Assembly (NCBI RefSeq): GCF_001905385.1
Contig: NZ_LIPF01000018.1
Span: 1 to 64,000, forward strand
Reading direction: 5' to 3'
From: Streptomyces sp. CB02414
GTDB taxonomy: Bacteria; Actinomycetota; Actinomycetes; Streptomycetales; Streptomycetaceae
DNA: 64,000 nt
Shown here: positions 17,900-25,885 of the stretch, piece after piece
How positions within the stretch are numbered: the stretch's first letter is position 1
Layout: each line of letters begins with the position of its first letter
Position numbers and translations under genes: made by a program
Notes under the pieces: generated by a model
Database searches by the model: none
Seen by the model: only the letters and a program-made list of their open reading frames with translations
Told to the model about the DNA's origin: nothing

Positions 17900-19006
17900 G
17901 TGAGCTTTCAGGCGGCCGTACTGCGCTCGTACGAGGATCCGTTCACGGTCGAGGAGGTGACTCTGGGGACGGAGCCCGCCGCCGGCGAGATCCTGGTCGA
18001 GATCGCCGGCTGCGGGATGTGCCGGACCGATCTGACCGTCCGGCGCTCGGCCGGCCGGAGCCCGCTGCCGGCGGTGCTCGGCCACGAGGGCTCCGGGGTG
18101 GTGGTGCGGACGGGCGGCGGCCCGGACACCGCGATCGGCGTGGGTGACCATGTGGTGCTGAGTTTCGACTCCTGCGGGAACTGCCGCAACTGCCGCGCGG
18201 CGGCCCCCGCCTACTGCGACTCCTTCGCCTCCCTCAACCTCTTCGGCGGCCGTGCGGAGGACGCGCCGCGGCTCACCGACGCGTCCGGGATGGCACTGGC
18301 CCCCCGGTGGTTCGGCCAGTCCGCCTTCGCCGAGTACGCGCTCGTCTCCGCCCGCAACGCCGTCCGGGTCGACCCCGCCCTGCCCGTCGAACTGCTCGGG
18401 CCGCTCGGTTGTGGCTTCCTCACCGGAGCCGGAGCTGTGCTCAACACCTTCGCCGCCGGCCCGGGCGACACCCTTGTCGTGCTCGGCGCGGGCGCCGTGG
18501 GCCTGGCCGCGGTGATGGCGGCCACCGCCGCCGGGGCACCGTCCGTGGCCGTGGACCGGCACCCCCGTCGCCTGGCGCTGGCCGAGCAGTTCGGCGCGGT
18601 CCCGCTGCCCGCCGGAAAGTCCGGACTGGCCGAGCGGATCCGGCGGCTCACGGACGGCGGCGCGCGGTACGCCCTGGACACGACCGCCTGCGCCCCACTG
18701 ATCAACGAGGCGCTGCGCGCACTGCGCCCCACCGGCAGCCTCGGCCTGGTGGCACGGCTCCACACCGCGCTGCCGCTCGAACCGGGCACGCTCGACCGGG
18801 GCCGCAGCATCCGCCACATCTGCGAGGGGGACGCCGTGCCCGGGCTGCTGATACCACTGCTGACCCGGCTCTGGCAGGCCGGACGCTTCCCCTTCGACCA
18901 GCTCATCCGTACCTACCCGCTGGCCGACGTCAACGAGGCCGAGCGCGACTGCGACGCGGGCCTCGTGGTCAAACCCGTCCTGCTCCCGCCCGCAAAGAGC
19001 CGGTGA
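17900..19006 (+). CDS. Zinc-dependent alcohol dehydrogenase (aryl/benzyl-alcohol type)
   Basis: A 368-residue medium-chain alcohol dehydrogenase. Catalytic zinc ligands are in GCGMCRTD (C41) and GHEGSG (H62). The structural zinc site is complete at C92, C95, C98 and C106 (SCGNCRNC...YC). The Rossmann motif is VVLGAGAVGLAAV. The closest type by motif is aryl-alcohol (benzyl-alcohol) dehydrogenase, which fits oxidation of a hydroxymethyl group on an aromatic or furan ring. GTG at 17900 lies 2 bases after the upstream stop, and its own TGA overlaps a possible GTG of the methyltransferase gene, so the set is one operon. Confidence 0.9.
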   Translation: MSFQAAVLRSYEDPFTVEEVTLGTEPAAGEILVEIAGCGMCRTDLTVRRSAGRSPLPAVLGHEGSGVVVRTGGGPDTAIGVGDHVVLSFDSCGNCRNCRAAAPAYCDSFASLNLFGGRAEDAPRLTDASGMALAPRWFGQSAFAEYALVSARNAVRVDPALPVELLGPLGCGFLTGAGAVLNTFAAGPGDTLVVLGAGAVGLAAVMAATAAGAPSVAVDRHPRRLALAEQFGAVPLPAGKSGLAERIRRLTDGGARYALDTTACAPLINEALRALRPTGSLGLVARLHTALPLEPGTLDRGRSIRHICEGDAVPGLLIPLLTRLWQAGRFPFDQLIRTYPLADVNEAERDCDAGLVVKPVLLPPAKSR

Positions 19007-19086
19007 GCACGGCCCGCAGCACCGCGGTCCTCACCGCACCCGACGAGCAGGAAGCTCGCGGCTCCCACTTCGCCAACGGAGGAGAC

Positions 19087-19992
19087 ATGACCGGCACGGC
19101 GCCGCAGCACATGGACGTGGAGAGCGTGGACGGAGGTGTAGGTCTGACGGCCTTCCTGGTCGCCGCCGCGCGGGCGATCGAGACCCACCGCGACGACAGC
19201 CTGGCCGAGGACGTCCACGCGGAACACTTCGTGCGCGCCGCCCCGGCGTGCGCGGACTGGCCGGTGCGCATCGAGCAGGTCCCCGACGGGGACGGCGACC
19301 CGCTGTGGGGACGGTTCGCCCGCTACTTCGGCCTGCGGACCAGGGTCCTCGACGACTTCCTGCTCCGGTCGGTCCGGACGGGCCCCCGGCAAGTGGTCCT
19401 GCTGGGCGCGGGGTTGGACACCCGTGCCTTCCGGCTCGACTGGCCGTCGGGGTGCGCGGTCTTCGAGATCGACCGGACGGGCGTACTGGCCTTCAAACAG
19501 CAAGTGCTCACGGATCTGTCGGCCATCCCGAAGGCGGAGCGCGTTCCCGTCCCGGTAGATCTGCGCGCGGACTGGGCCGGCGCGCTGACCGCGGCGGGCT
19601 TCGACCCCACCGCGCCCAGCGTCTGGCTGGCCGAGGGACTGCTCTTCTACCTGCCGGGTCCCGCCGAGTCGTTCCTCGTCGACACGGTCGACAGGCTGAC
19701 CACCGGCGGCAGCGCGCTGGCCTTCGAGGCCAAGCTCGAGAAGGACCTGCTGGCGTACCGCGACAGTGCGATCTACACGGCGACGCGCGAGCAGATCGGC
19801 ATCGACCTGCTCCTCCTCTTCGACCAGGGGCCACGGCCCGACTCCGCGGGTGACTTGACGGCCAGGGGCTGGGACACCTCGATGCACACGCCCTTCGACT
19901 TCACCCGCCGGTACGGGCGTGGTCCCCTCCCCGAGCCGAACGACGCGCTGGAGGGGAACCGGTGGGTCTTCGCGCGCAAGCCCGCGCCCTGA
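19087..19992 (+). CDS. SAM-dependent methyltransferase of the LCMT/TIGR00027 type
   Basis: A 301-residue class I methyltransferase of the leucine carboxyl methyltransferase-like family common in actinomycetes. The SAM-binding strand reads VVLLGAGLDTRAFRL, the acidic ribose contact is in FEIDR, and WLAEGLLFYLP is the family's late hallmark. Members tend to methylate carboxyl or hydroxyl groups of small molecules. The ATG at 19087 has a clear GGAGGA site. An in-frame GTG at 19003 overlaps the dehydrogenase stop and could be the coupled start instead, adding 28 residues. It is the last gene of the furan-type cassette, where a furan carboxylate would be a plausible acceptor. Confidence 0.85.
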   Translation: MTGTAPQHMDVESVDGGVGLTAFLVAAARAIETHRDDSLAEDVHAEHFVRAAPACADWPVRIEQVPDGDGDPLWGRFARYFGLRTRVLDDFLLRSVRTGPRQVVLLGAGLDTRAFRLDWPSGCAVFEIDRTGVLAFKQQVLTDLSAIPKAERVPVPVDLRADWAGALTAAGFDPTAPSVWLAEGLLFYLPGPAESFLVDTVDRLTTGGSALAFEAKLEKDLLAYRDSAIYTATREQIGIDLLLLFDQGPRPDSAGDLTARGWDTSMHTPFDFTRRYGRGPLPEPNDALEGNRWVFARKPAP

Positions 19993-20030
19993 CGTTCGCG
20001 GCGCTCACGACGGCGTCCGCACGCGCTGGA

Positions 20031-20056
20031 GAGCGGGGCCTGCGCGGGCCCCGCTC
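20031..20056. terminator. Strong hairpin between convergent genes
   Basis: GAGCGGGGCC and GGCCCCGCTC make perfect 10-bp arms with a 6-base loop. It lies between the methyltransferase gene ending at 19992 and the EF-hand gene ending at 20080, and probably stops transcription from both sides. Confidence 0.7.
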
Positions 20057-20079
20057 GGGATCGCTGCTGACGCGCGACG

Positions 20080-20613
20080 TCAGACGGCCTGGGCGCCCAC
20101 CAGGTGGTCGCCCGGAATCCCGGCCATGTCCGGCGCGTAGTAGTCCTCGATGCCGGCGGCCCACGTGGCCACGGGAATGCGGTCCGCAGCGTCCGGACCG
20201 AAGGCGTCGAACAGTGAGTGGATGTTCGCCTCCTCGAATCCGATCGCCTTCATCAGCGAGACGAAGAGGGGGCGCTCGATCAGCCCGTCCCCGTCGGGAT
20301 CGCCGAGCGCGGAGAGCGCCCGGGCGAACTCTGCGATGGTGGGACCGAAGCGTTCGGGGTCGAGCACGAACGGACGGAACTCGTCCACGGTGATCACGCC
20401 GTCGCCGTTGGCGTCCAGTTCAGCGGCGAGTGTCGTCCAGTAGCGGCGGAACGCAGCCCGGATGGCGGACTTGGCGCTGTCGTCCGACGCGGCTGCCACC
20501 TCCACGACGCGGTCGGTCATCAGGTCGAAGTCGTCGGAGTCGATGACTCCGTTGCCGTTGGCGTCGAAGAGGGAGAAGACCAGCTCGACCCGCTTGGCGG
20601 CCTCGTCTCGCAT
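20080..20613 (-). CDS. EF-hand calcium-binding protein (calerythrin/CalD-like)
   Basis: A 177-residue sarcoplasmic-type EF-hand protein. Three loops look functional: DANGNGVIDSDD, DANGDGVITVDE and DPDGDGLIERPL. A fourth, DAFGPDAADRIP, is degenerate and probably does not bind calcium. The layout and length match actinomycete calerythrin/CalD proteins, cytosolic Ca2+ buffers or sensors. The ATG at 20613 has a modest AGGTGATG site. It is a single-gene unit. The 490 bases upstream contain a perfect 12-bp palindrome and no other gene that I can see. Confidence 0.9.
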   Translation of the reverse strand: MRDEAAKRVELVFSLFDANGNGVIDSDDFDLMTDRVVEVAAASDDSAKSAIRAAFRRYWTTLAAELDANGDGVITVDEFRPFVLDPERFGPTIAEFARALSALGDPDGDGLIERPLFVSLMKAIGFEEANIHSLFDAFGPDAADRIPVATWAAGIEDYYAPDMAGIPGDHLVGAQAV

Positions 20614-20730
20614 TCACATCACCTGTCTTCTGCGGCCCGACGATCGCGGGCCTGGCCCAATGAGCGCCTCTACGCGACCGGGCGGGGCAGGACGAGAACG
20701 TCCTGCCGCCCCGATGTGCGTATCAGCTAT

Positions 20731-20742
20731 GTCCTATAGGAC
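20731..20742. promoter_or_regulatory. Perfect 12-bp palindrome upstream of the EF-hand gene
   Basis: GTCCTATAGGAC is exactly self-complementary and sits in an AT-rich patch about 120 bases before the EF-hand start. It may be an operator or part of a promoter. The rest of 20614-21103 shows nothing coding. Confidence 0.25.
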
Positions 20743-21103
20743 TCTTACAAATCGGTGTACGGTCCCGATCTCCTCTTTTGGTGGTGCAAGGACTGCACGA
20801 TGACCGTCTGCGACAAGTCGGAGGCCGGTGCTGTCACAACTGGACCGCTCCGTCGATCCCGTTCGCCGGCTCGGCCGGCCTCGCACGAACCCCGACAGCA
20901 TCGAGGCCGACGAAGCCTGCGCAGTCGTCCCTGTCGCGGGAAGATCCGTGGCGCCGCTCGGTGCCTTGCTCGTCGTCGCTCGGTCGCCCCATCGCGTGGG
21001 ACGGCGAGCGAGCGACAGCTGTCGTGCAGGACGAGACGCCAGTTCGACGGCTGGTGCGAACGGCCGCCCGCCGTGAAGGGAGAGGGGGCGCGCAGACGGA
21101 CGC

Positions 21104-21676
21104 TCAGCCGTTCCGGTCCGCAGACTTGAGGCGCAGCGCCGAGACGAGGAAGAAGACCCCGCCGAGGAAGGCGTACCCGGCGAGATTCGTGAGTGTGGCG
21201 CCGTCCTTGCCGGCCTGGAGGAAGAAGCTCGCTCCGGCCAGGGTGGAGATGGCCCCGCTCGCGATCATCGGCCATTGCCCGCCCATCCGGCGCCGGACCA
21301 CTCCCACGGCGAGCTGCGTGATGCCCGCCGTGACAGCCCACACCCCCCACACCCGCAGGACGGCGGGGATGCCGGCGGCGAGTGCGACCGCCAGGGCGAC
21401 GCCGGTGAGGACGCTGAGCCCGATGTTCACCCACAGCCTCGTGACGGCGCCGTCCGCCGCCCGCGTCGACCGCAGGTCGACCACTGCGCAGGCCGCGTCG
21501 AAGAAGGGATAGAGCACCAGCAGCGTTCCGCTGAGCGGGCCCAGCGTGTCCGCCGTCGCGAACAGCAGGGCCGCCCAGACTGCTGCGAACGCGAAGCGCG
21601 AGAGGTACAGCCTGCGCAGGGCCACCGACATCTCGGTCGGTGCGGTGGGAGGGGAGTGGTCGACGACGGTGCCCAT
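21104..21676 (-). CDS. DUF308/HdeD-like integral membrane protein
   Basis: A 190-residue protein made almost entirely of membrane segments, about six of them, paired in the DUF308 (HdeD-like) manner. Examples are FAAVWAALLFATADTL, GTLLVLYPFFDAACAVVDL, LSVLTGVALAVALAAG and WAVTAGITQLAVGVVRR followed by MGGQWPMIASGAISTLAG. The QLAVGVVRRRxxGGQWPMI stretch is characteristic of the actinomycete branch. The function of the group is unknown, with an acid-stress link in enterobacteria. The ATG at 21676 has an AAGGCGG site. It diverges from a TetR gene across a 19-bp inverted operator, so it is very likely the regulator's target. Confidence 0.8.
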   Translation of the reverse strand: MGTVVDHSPPTAPTEMSVALRRLYLSRFAFAAVWAALLFATADTLGPLSGTLLVLYPFFDAACAVVDLRSTRAADGAVTRLWVNIGLSVLTGVALAVALAAGIPAVLRVWGVWAVTAGITQLAVGVVRRRMGGQWPMIASGAISTLAGASFFLQAGKDGATLTNLAGYAFLGGVFFLVSALRLKSADRNG

Positions 21677-21699
21677 GGCGTGTATCCGCCTTCCATGGC

Positions 21700-21770
21700 G
21701 AGGGAGAACGTTCGGTCTCTTTCATCTTTGGGTGTCCTGCGCCACGTGTCAAGACCGAACGTTCTCCCTC
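21700..21770. promoter_or_regulatory. Paired TetR-type operator: perfect 19-bp inverted repeat
   Basis: The block 21700-21718 (GAGGGAGAACGTTCGGTCT) recurs as an exact reverse complement at 21752-21770, separated by 33 bases. Each copy contains the palindromic core GAACGTTC. The pair spans the gap between the divergent DUF308 and TetR genes and so can overlap both promoters. Two identical sites in mirror orientation suit binding of two TetR dimers and repression of both genes. Confidence 0.75.
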
Positions 21771-21788
21771 GGCGGTAAGGTGGCGCTC

Positions 21789-22388
21789 ATGAGCCGGAAG
21801 TCAAGAGAAGGCAGCACCTCCGAGGCCCGAGCGCGGCTGCTCGGTACGGCGGTGAGGATTTTCTACGCCGAGGGGATCCATTCCGTCGGCGTTGACCGGA
21901 TCATCGAGGAAGCTCAGGTGACCCGGGCGACGCTGTACCGTCACTTCTCCGGGAAGGAGGATCTCGTCCTTGCCTATCTCGAGGAGGCGGACCAAGGCAT
22001 CAGGGCGCAGCTGTCGGCCGCACAGGCCGGTGCTCGGACCCCTGGTGACAAGGTGCGGGCGGTCGCACGTGCCATCGCCGAGGGGATTCGTTCGGAGGGC
22101 TTCCGCGGCTGTGCCTTCCTCAATGCCGTGGCCGAGTATCCCGATCCGGCGCACCCGATCCACCAGGCCGTTCTCGCGCACCGGCAGTGGTTCCTCGACA
22201 CCGTCACGGAGATGCTGGCACACGTCGGTGACGCGCCCGCCGAGGCAGCGGGGCGGCACTTCGTCATGCTCCGGGACGGAGCCATGGCCGCAGGGTGCCT
22301 CTCCGATCCCGGACTGATCACCGAGACGTTCGTGGAGAGTGTCGAGGGGATCCTGCAGGCGCGTTCCGCGGTGCACGCGGCGGATTGA
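21789..22388 (+). CDS. TetR family transcriptional regulator
   Basis: A 199-residue TetR-type repressor. The N-terminal helix-turn-helix reads GVDRIIEEAQVTRATLYRHF, with SGKEDLVLAYL following as usual. The C-terminal ligand domain contains GCAFLNAVAEYPD, typical of the AcrR-like branch that often senses small hydrophobic or electrophilic compounds (the Cys in GCAF is a candidate sensor residue, by inference). ATG at 21789 is used. The frame upstream runs through the operator. It faces the DUF308 gene and very likely represses it and itself through the mirrored sites at 21700-21770. Confidence 0.9.
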   Translation: MSRKSREGSTSEARARLLGTAVRIFYAEGIHSVGVDRIIEEAQVTRATLYRHFSGKEDLVLAYLEEADQGIRAQLSAAQAGARTPGDKVRAVARAIAEGIRSEGFRGCAFLNAVAEYPDPAHPIHQAVLAHRQWFLDTVTEMLAHVGDAPAEAAGRHFVMLRDGAMAAGCLSDPGLITETFVESVEGILQARSAVHAAD

Positions 22389-22858
22389 GTCGGGCTGGGT
22401 GTCTGGGCGTACTGCAGGTACTCATCGCTGCGACCACCCGTGGCCCTACTCGGTGAACTGCGTCGTGGCCGCCCGGCTGGTGCTGGTTCATGCACCCGGC
22501 GCACTTTTCGGCCTGAGGCTTGAAGTGACAGCGCGCTCATGCGGGGGGGGGGCGACCGTCGACGAGCCCGTTACCGGGTCCGAAACCCTGCACCATGTTG
22601 AAGCTACGGCGACACCGGTGTCGGCAGGGCCCACCGCCGCGATGTTGCAGGCGTACAGCGCGGTGCCGACGGCACCGGCGACGACCAGACCGGAGGAGTA
22701 CGACCGCGTGCGCCGGTTGCTGTGATCAGGACAGCACCAGCTCGACCGGGCGGATCGACGTCCGCTGGGCAGGGTGAAGAAGGGCTGAGTCCGACCGATC
22801 GCGTATGTCTTCCTCTCGGCGCACCCGTCCCGCTGGCCGCGTTGTCGGCCTGCCGCCG

Positions 22859-23383
22859 TCACCGGCCACCTGGGTCGGCGGCGGGTGTGAGGGAGAAGAC
22901 GCGGACGTGGCGGCCGCTGTGCCTGACGTACTCGTCGAAAACGGGCATGACTTCGAGGATTCGGTACCGGGCCTCCTCCTGCTGGCGAGCGGTGAGCAGG
23001 TGAGCGTGGACGGGAATGGATGCGCCCTGCCAATCGATCACGGCATGGGGGTCCCGCAGAAGGTGACAGGACCAGGCCGGGTGGTGGCGCCGTCCGAAGT
23101 TCGTAGCCATGACCAGGAATCTTCCGGAGGTGTCCTGGCCGGCGATCAGGGGGGTGAGGTGAGGTGTGCCGTCGCGGCGGGTCGTCCGCAGAACGGCGGT
23201 GGAGGACAGCATGCGGCTGGGCATCCAGCGGCTCCTGGTGAAGCGGTGGGCCAGCAGGTCAAGAGGTGGGAGCAGGCGCGGCCCCCAGTGCCGCAGCAGC
23301 CAACTGTTGCCCACGGCGGTCAGGAGGCTTCGGTGGAGGCGTGTTGCGGCCCGCGCAGCCGGGCGACGGCGCTCGGGTGTCAC
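22859..23383 (-). CDS. F420-dependent nitroreductase-like (DDN family) protein
   Basis: A 174-residue split-barrel protein resembling the deazaflavin (F420)-dependent nitroreductase family. The strand VLRTTRRDGTPHLTPLIAG is the usual 'TTGRKSGxxRxTPL' region, followed by FLVMATNFGRRHHPAWSCHLLRDP, which matches the family's 'GGxxxxPxWxxNLxAxP' element with Asn changed to His. It would use F420H2 or flavin on a small hydrophobic substrate. The GTG start overlaps the stop of the upstream SDR gene by 4 bases (GTGA), so both are translated from one message and may act on the same compound. Confidence 0.8.
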   Translation of the reverse strand: MTPERRRPAARAATRLHRSLLTAVGNSWLLRHWGPRLLPPLDLLAHRFTRSRWMPSRMLSSTAVLRTTRRDGTPHLTPLIAGQDTSGRFLVMATNFGRRHHPAWSCHLLRDPHAVIDWQGASIPVHAHLLTARQQEEARYRILEVMPVFDEYVRHSGRHVRVFSLTPAADPGGR

Positions 23384-24411
23384 TCGTTCTCTCCACGGTC
23401 ACGGGTCGGCCGCGGACCGTCGGTGGGGAAGGGGTGGCCTGTCAGGTGTTGCGACAGTTGCCACAGGCGTTCGGTGGCGCCTGGATCGGTGGCGCGTCGC
23501 GCTGCTCGGGTGAGGACGGGTGGTCCAGAGCACTCCCATCGGCCGCCGGGGCCGAGAAGGTCGCCGCTGCCGATGCACGGGTCGGTGGCGGCTCGCAGCA
23601 GTGACAGTGCTGCCTGTTGCGGGGAGTGCCAGCGTGCTTGCAGCCGTTCCAGCACACGGGCCTCCAGGTGGCGCGCGTCTGCGCGCAGGGCGCGGGAGCC
23701 CAGGGTGGTACTGACCAGGCCGGGGTGGGCGGCAATGGATCGCAGCGGCAGGTCGCGGGCCTCGGCGAAGGCGTGGAGGCCGCGGGTGAACAGCAGGTTC
23801 GCCAGTTTCGAGTCGAAGTACGCCGTCCATCGGTGATAGCGGCGTGGCGTCGCCGCCTGGTCGGCGCGGAAGCGGCCGAGCCAGTGGAGTACCGAGGTCA
23901 CGTTCACCACCCGTGGCTGGGGCGCGTTGAGCAGCGCCGGCAGCAGATGACCGGTGAGGGCGAAGTGGCCGAGGTGGTTGATGGCGAAGTGGGCTTCGTG
24001 GCCGTCCGCGCTGCGGGTGGGGGGCAGGGCGGCGACCCCGGCGTTGTTGACCAGGATGTCCAGCCGCCCGCCGGTCAGGTTGAAGATGTCCCTGGCAGCT
24101 CGGCGTACCTGCGCCAACTCGGCCAAGTCGCACGGGACGTTGTCCACGCCCTGCCCTCGCTGCCGCAAGGCGCTCGCTGCCGTGCGTCCATCGTCTTCTG
24201 CTGCGGTGCAGAGCGTGAGGACGTGAGCCCCGTGGCGGGCCAGGTACTCGGCGGCCACCAACCCGATTCCCCGGCCGGCGCCGGTGACCACCGCCGTCTG
24301 CCCGGACAGGTCGGGAACCAGGGACAGCGACCACCCGCCCCTTGGGCGGGCCCAGCGCCGCCACGGCGGAGGAAGCACGGCAGGATCGCGTCCGGACGAG
24401 GCATCAACCAT
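23380..24411 (-). CDS. Short-chain dehydrogenase (retinol dehydrogenase/WWOX-like)
   Basis: An SDR of about 343 residues. The cofactor motif is VVTGAGRGIG, then DILVNNAGVAALPP, FAINHLGHFALTGHLLP (the 'NxLGHF' segment of the retinol dehydrogenase branch), NVTSVLHWLG and a catalytic Tyr-x3-Lys in AYFDSKLANLLF. The 45 residues before the Rossmann fold are unusual and may be mis-started. GTG at 24438 is an alternative and the frame stays open to 25467. It is coupled to the DDN-family gene through a 4-base overlap. Two reductases in one operon suggest stepwise reduction of one hydrophobic substrate. Confidence 0.85.
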   Translation of the reverse strand: MVDASSGRDPAVLPPPWRRWARPRGGWSLSLVPDLSGQTAVVTGAGRGIGLVAAEYLARHGAHVLTLCTAAEDDGRTAASALRQRGQGVDNVPCDLAELAQVRRAARDIFNLTGGRLDILVNNAGVAALPPTRSADGHEAHFAINHLGHFALTGHLLPALLNAPQPRVVNVTSVLHWLGRFRADQAATPRRYHRWTAYFDSKLANLLFTRGLHAFAEARDLPLRSIAAHPGLVSTTLGSRALRADARHLEARVLERLQARWHSPQQAALSLLRAATDPCIGSGDLLGPGGRWECSGPPVLTRAARRATDPGATERLWQLSQHLTGHPFPTDGPRPTRDRGENE

Positions 24412-24551
24412 TTTCCGGGCCTGCTGATCGTCAGTCACGTCAGGCTCAACGACGGCCGCCACCGGGAGTGGCGCCTCAGGTCCGGTCGGGGGGAAGACGC
24501 CGGCGATGGCTGAGTTGGCGGCTAGCCGGCCGTGCGTGTGAACGGACCGGG

Positions 24552-25148
24552 TCACAGCGGTAGGTACACGGTGGCCGTGCATACCGCGGTGCCCAGACCG
24601 GCCCCCAGGAGAACCTGTGCCGGTGTATGGACACGCAGGTGCAGGCGGGACCAGGCGATCGCTGCGACGAGCAGATACAGTACGGCCCCCCACACATGCA
24701 CCTGGAGCGTTACGAGGGTGATGCTGGCTGCGGCCGAACTGGTGTGCAGGGAGATGTTGCTGGCCGAGGTGCAAGCCAGTACCAAGGTGGTCAGGAGCAG
24801 GGCGGTACGGCCGAGTGCCAGCAGAGCCGGAGGTGCGCCCAGGTGGCCGCAGACCAGCCACACGGCAGCCGCAGCGATGAGACTCATGCCCAGCAGCAGC
24901 AACCGTGGCCCGCGCTGGGAGGGCACGGGACTCGGCCACCACCCCATGCGGGTGCCCGTGGTGGCAAGAGCGGCACACAGCAGCGCCCAGCTTCCGCTTC
25001 CCCCCAGCCCCCACAACAGCCCGTAGGGGTGCGGCCGGGTGAGGTGCCAGCCGACTGCGGCGCCGGCCACCACGGGCAGCAGCGGCGGGGTGAAGCACGT
25101 GCTGAGCAGCCGTGCCCACCATGTCCGGTCGTATTCCACAGTGATCAT
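24552..25148 (-). CDS. PAP2-family membrane phosphatase-like protein
   Basis: A 198-residue integral membrane protein with about six hydrophobic segments. Parts of the PAP2 (type 2 phosphatidic acid phosphatase) pattern are visible: NISLHTSSAAASI corresponds to the 'PSGH' motif region and WSRLHLRVHTPAQVLLGAGLG to the final 'SR-x5-H-x3-D' motif, with Gln in place of Asp. Because both motifs deviate, catalytic activity is doubtful. ATG at 25148 is used. It diverges from the ABC transporter genes that begin at 25262. Confidence 0.7.
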   Translation of the reverse strand: MITVEYDRTWWARLLSTCFTPPLLPVVAGAAVGWHLTRPHPYGLLWGLGGSGSWALLCAALATTGTRMGWWPSPVPSQRGPRLLLLGMSLIAAAAVWLVCGHLGAPPALLALGRTALLLTTLVLACTSASNISLHTSSAAASITLVTLQVHVWGAVLYLLVAAIAWSRLHLRVHTPAQVLLGAGLGTAVCTATVYLPL

Positions 25149-25261
25149 CAGCACGACCGGTGAACGAGCGGTTCGCAGCGAAGTTGCACGGCCGGGCATA
25201 TCCCCGCCTGGTGTCCCGCCGTTGTGCTGTGCACAAGTCCGCCTTCTCAGAGGAGAACAGC

Positions 25262-25885
25262 ATGCGACCAGCCGCCACCCGGCTGCATATCGACGCCGTG
25301 CACAAGGCGTACGGTCGGCGCTCCGTGCTTCGGGGCATCGACTTCACCGTGGCGGCAGGCACGCTCGCCGGAGTGGTGGGGGAGAACGGATCGGGGAAGA
25401 GCACACTGCTCCGTATCGCCGTCGGAATGCTGGCACCCGACCGCGGAACGGTCCGGCGCCTCGGCACGATCGGCTACTGCCCGCAAAGGTCGGTGATCAA
25501 CGACATGCTGACCGTCGCGCAACACCTGCGGCTGTTCCAGGTCGCCCACCGGCTACCGGACCTTCAGTACGCCTGGGAACTGGTGGACCTGCTCGGCTTT
25601 GACGCCGAACGACGCACTCGAGCGGGGGAACTCAGCGGCGGGACCCGCCAGAAACTCAACCTGGCCCTGGCGCTCATGCATGACCCACCGCTGCTGGTAC
25701 TCGACGAGCCCTACCAGGGCTTCGACTGGGACACCCACCAGCGCTTCTGGCACCTGGCCGGACGGCTGCGCAGCCGCGGCCAGGCCGTGGTCGTGGTCTC
25801 GCACCTCCTGCACGACCTCCACCATTTCGATACCATCCACCACCTGCGCGAGGGCCGACTGCACGCGGAGGCCGCGACGCGATGA
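25262..25885 (+). CDS. ABC transporter ATP-binding protein
   Basis: A 207-residue ABC ATPase. Walker A is GENGSGKSTLL, the Q-loop reads YCPQRSVIND, the signature motif is LSGGTRQKL, Walker B is LLVLDEPYQGFD and the switch histidine lies in VVVVSHLLHD. The shape and the companion permease mark it as an ABC-2 type exporter ATPase. The ATG at 25262 follows GAGGAGA. Its stop overlaps the permease start (ATGA at 25882). It probably exports a lipid, peptide or drug. The substrate is not readable. Confidence 0.92.
   Translation: MRPAATRLHIDAVHKAYGRRSVLRGIDFTVAAGTLAGVVGENGSGKSTLLRIAVGMLAPDRGTVRRLGTIGYCPQRSVINDMLTVAQHLRLFQVAHRLPDLQYAWELVDLLGFDAERRTRAGELSGGTRQKLNLALALMHDPPLLVLDEPYQGFDWDTHQRFWHLAGRLRSRGQAVVVVSHLLHDLHHFDTIHHLREGRLHAEAATR

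Noticed and set aside
22488-22720. Minus-strand hydrophobic stretch (GLVVAGAVGTALYACNIAAV) as a small membrane protein
   Set aside because: It has no start with a ribosome site and no recognisable family. At most a fragment.
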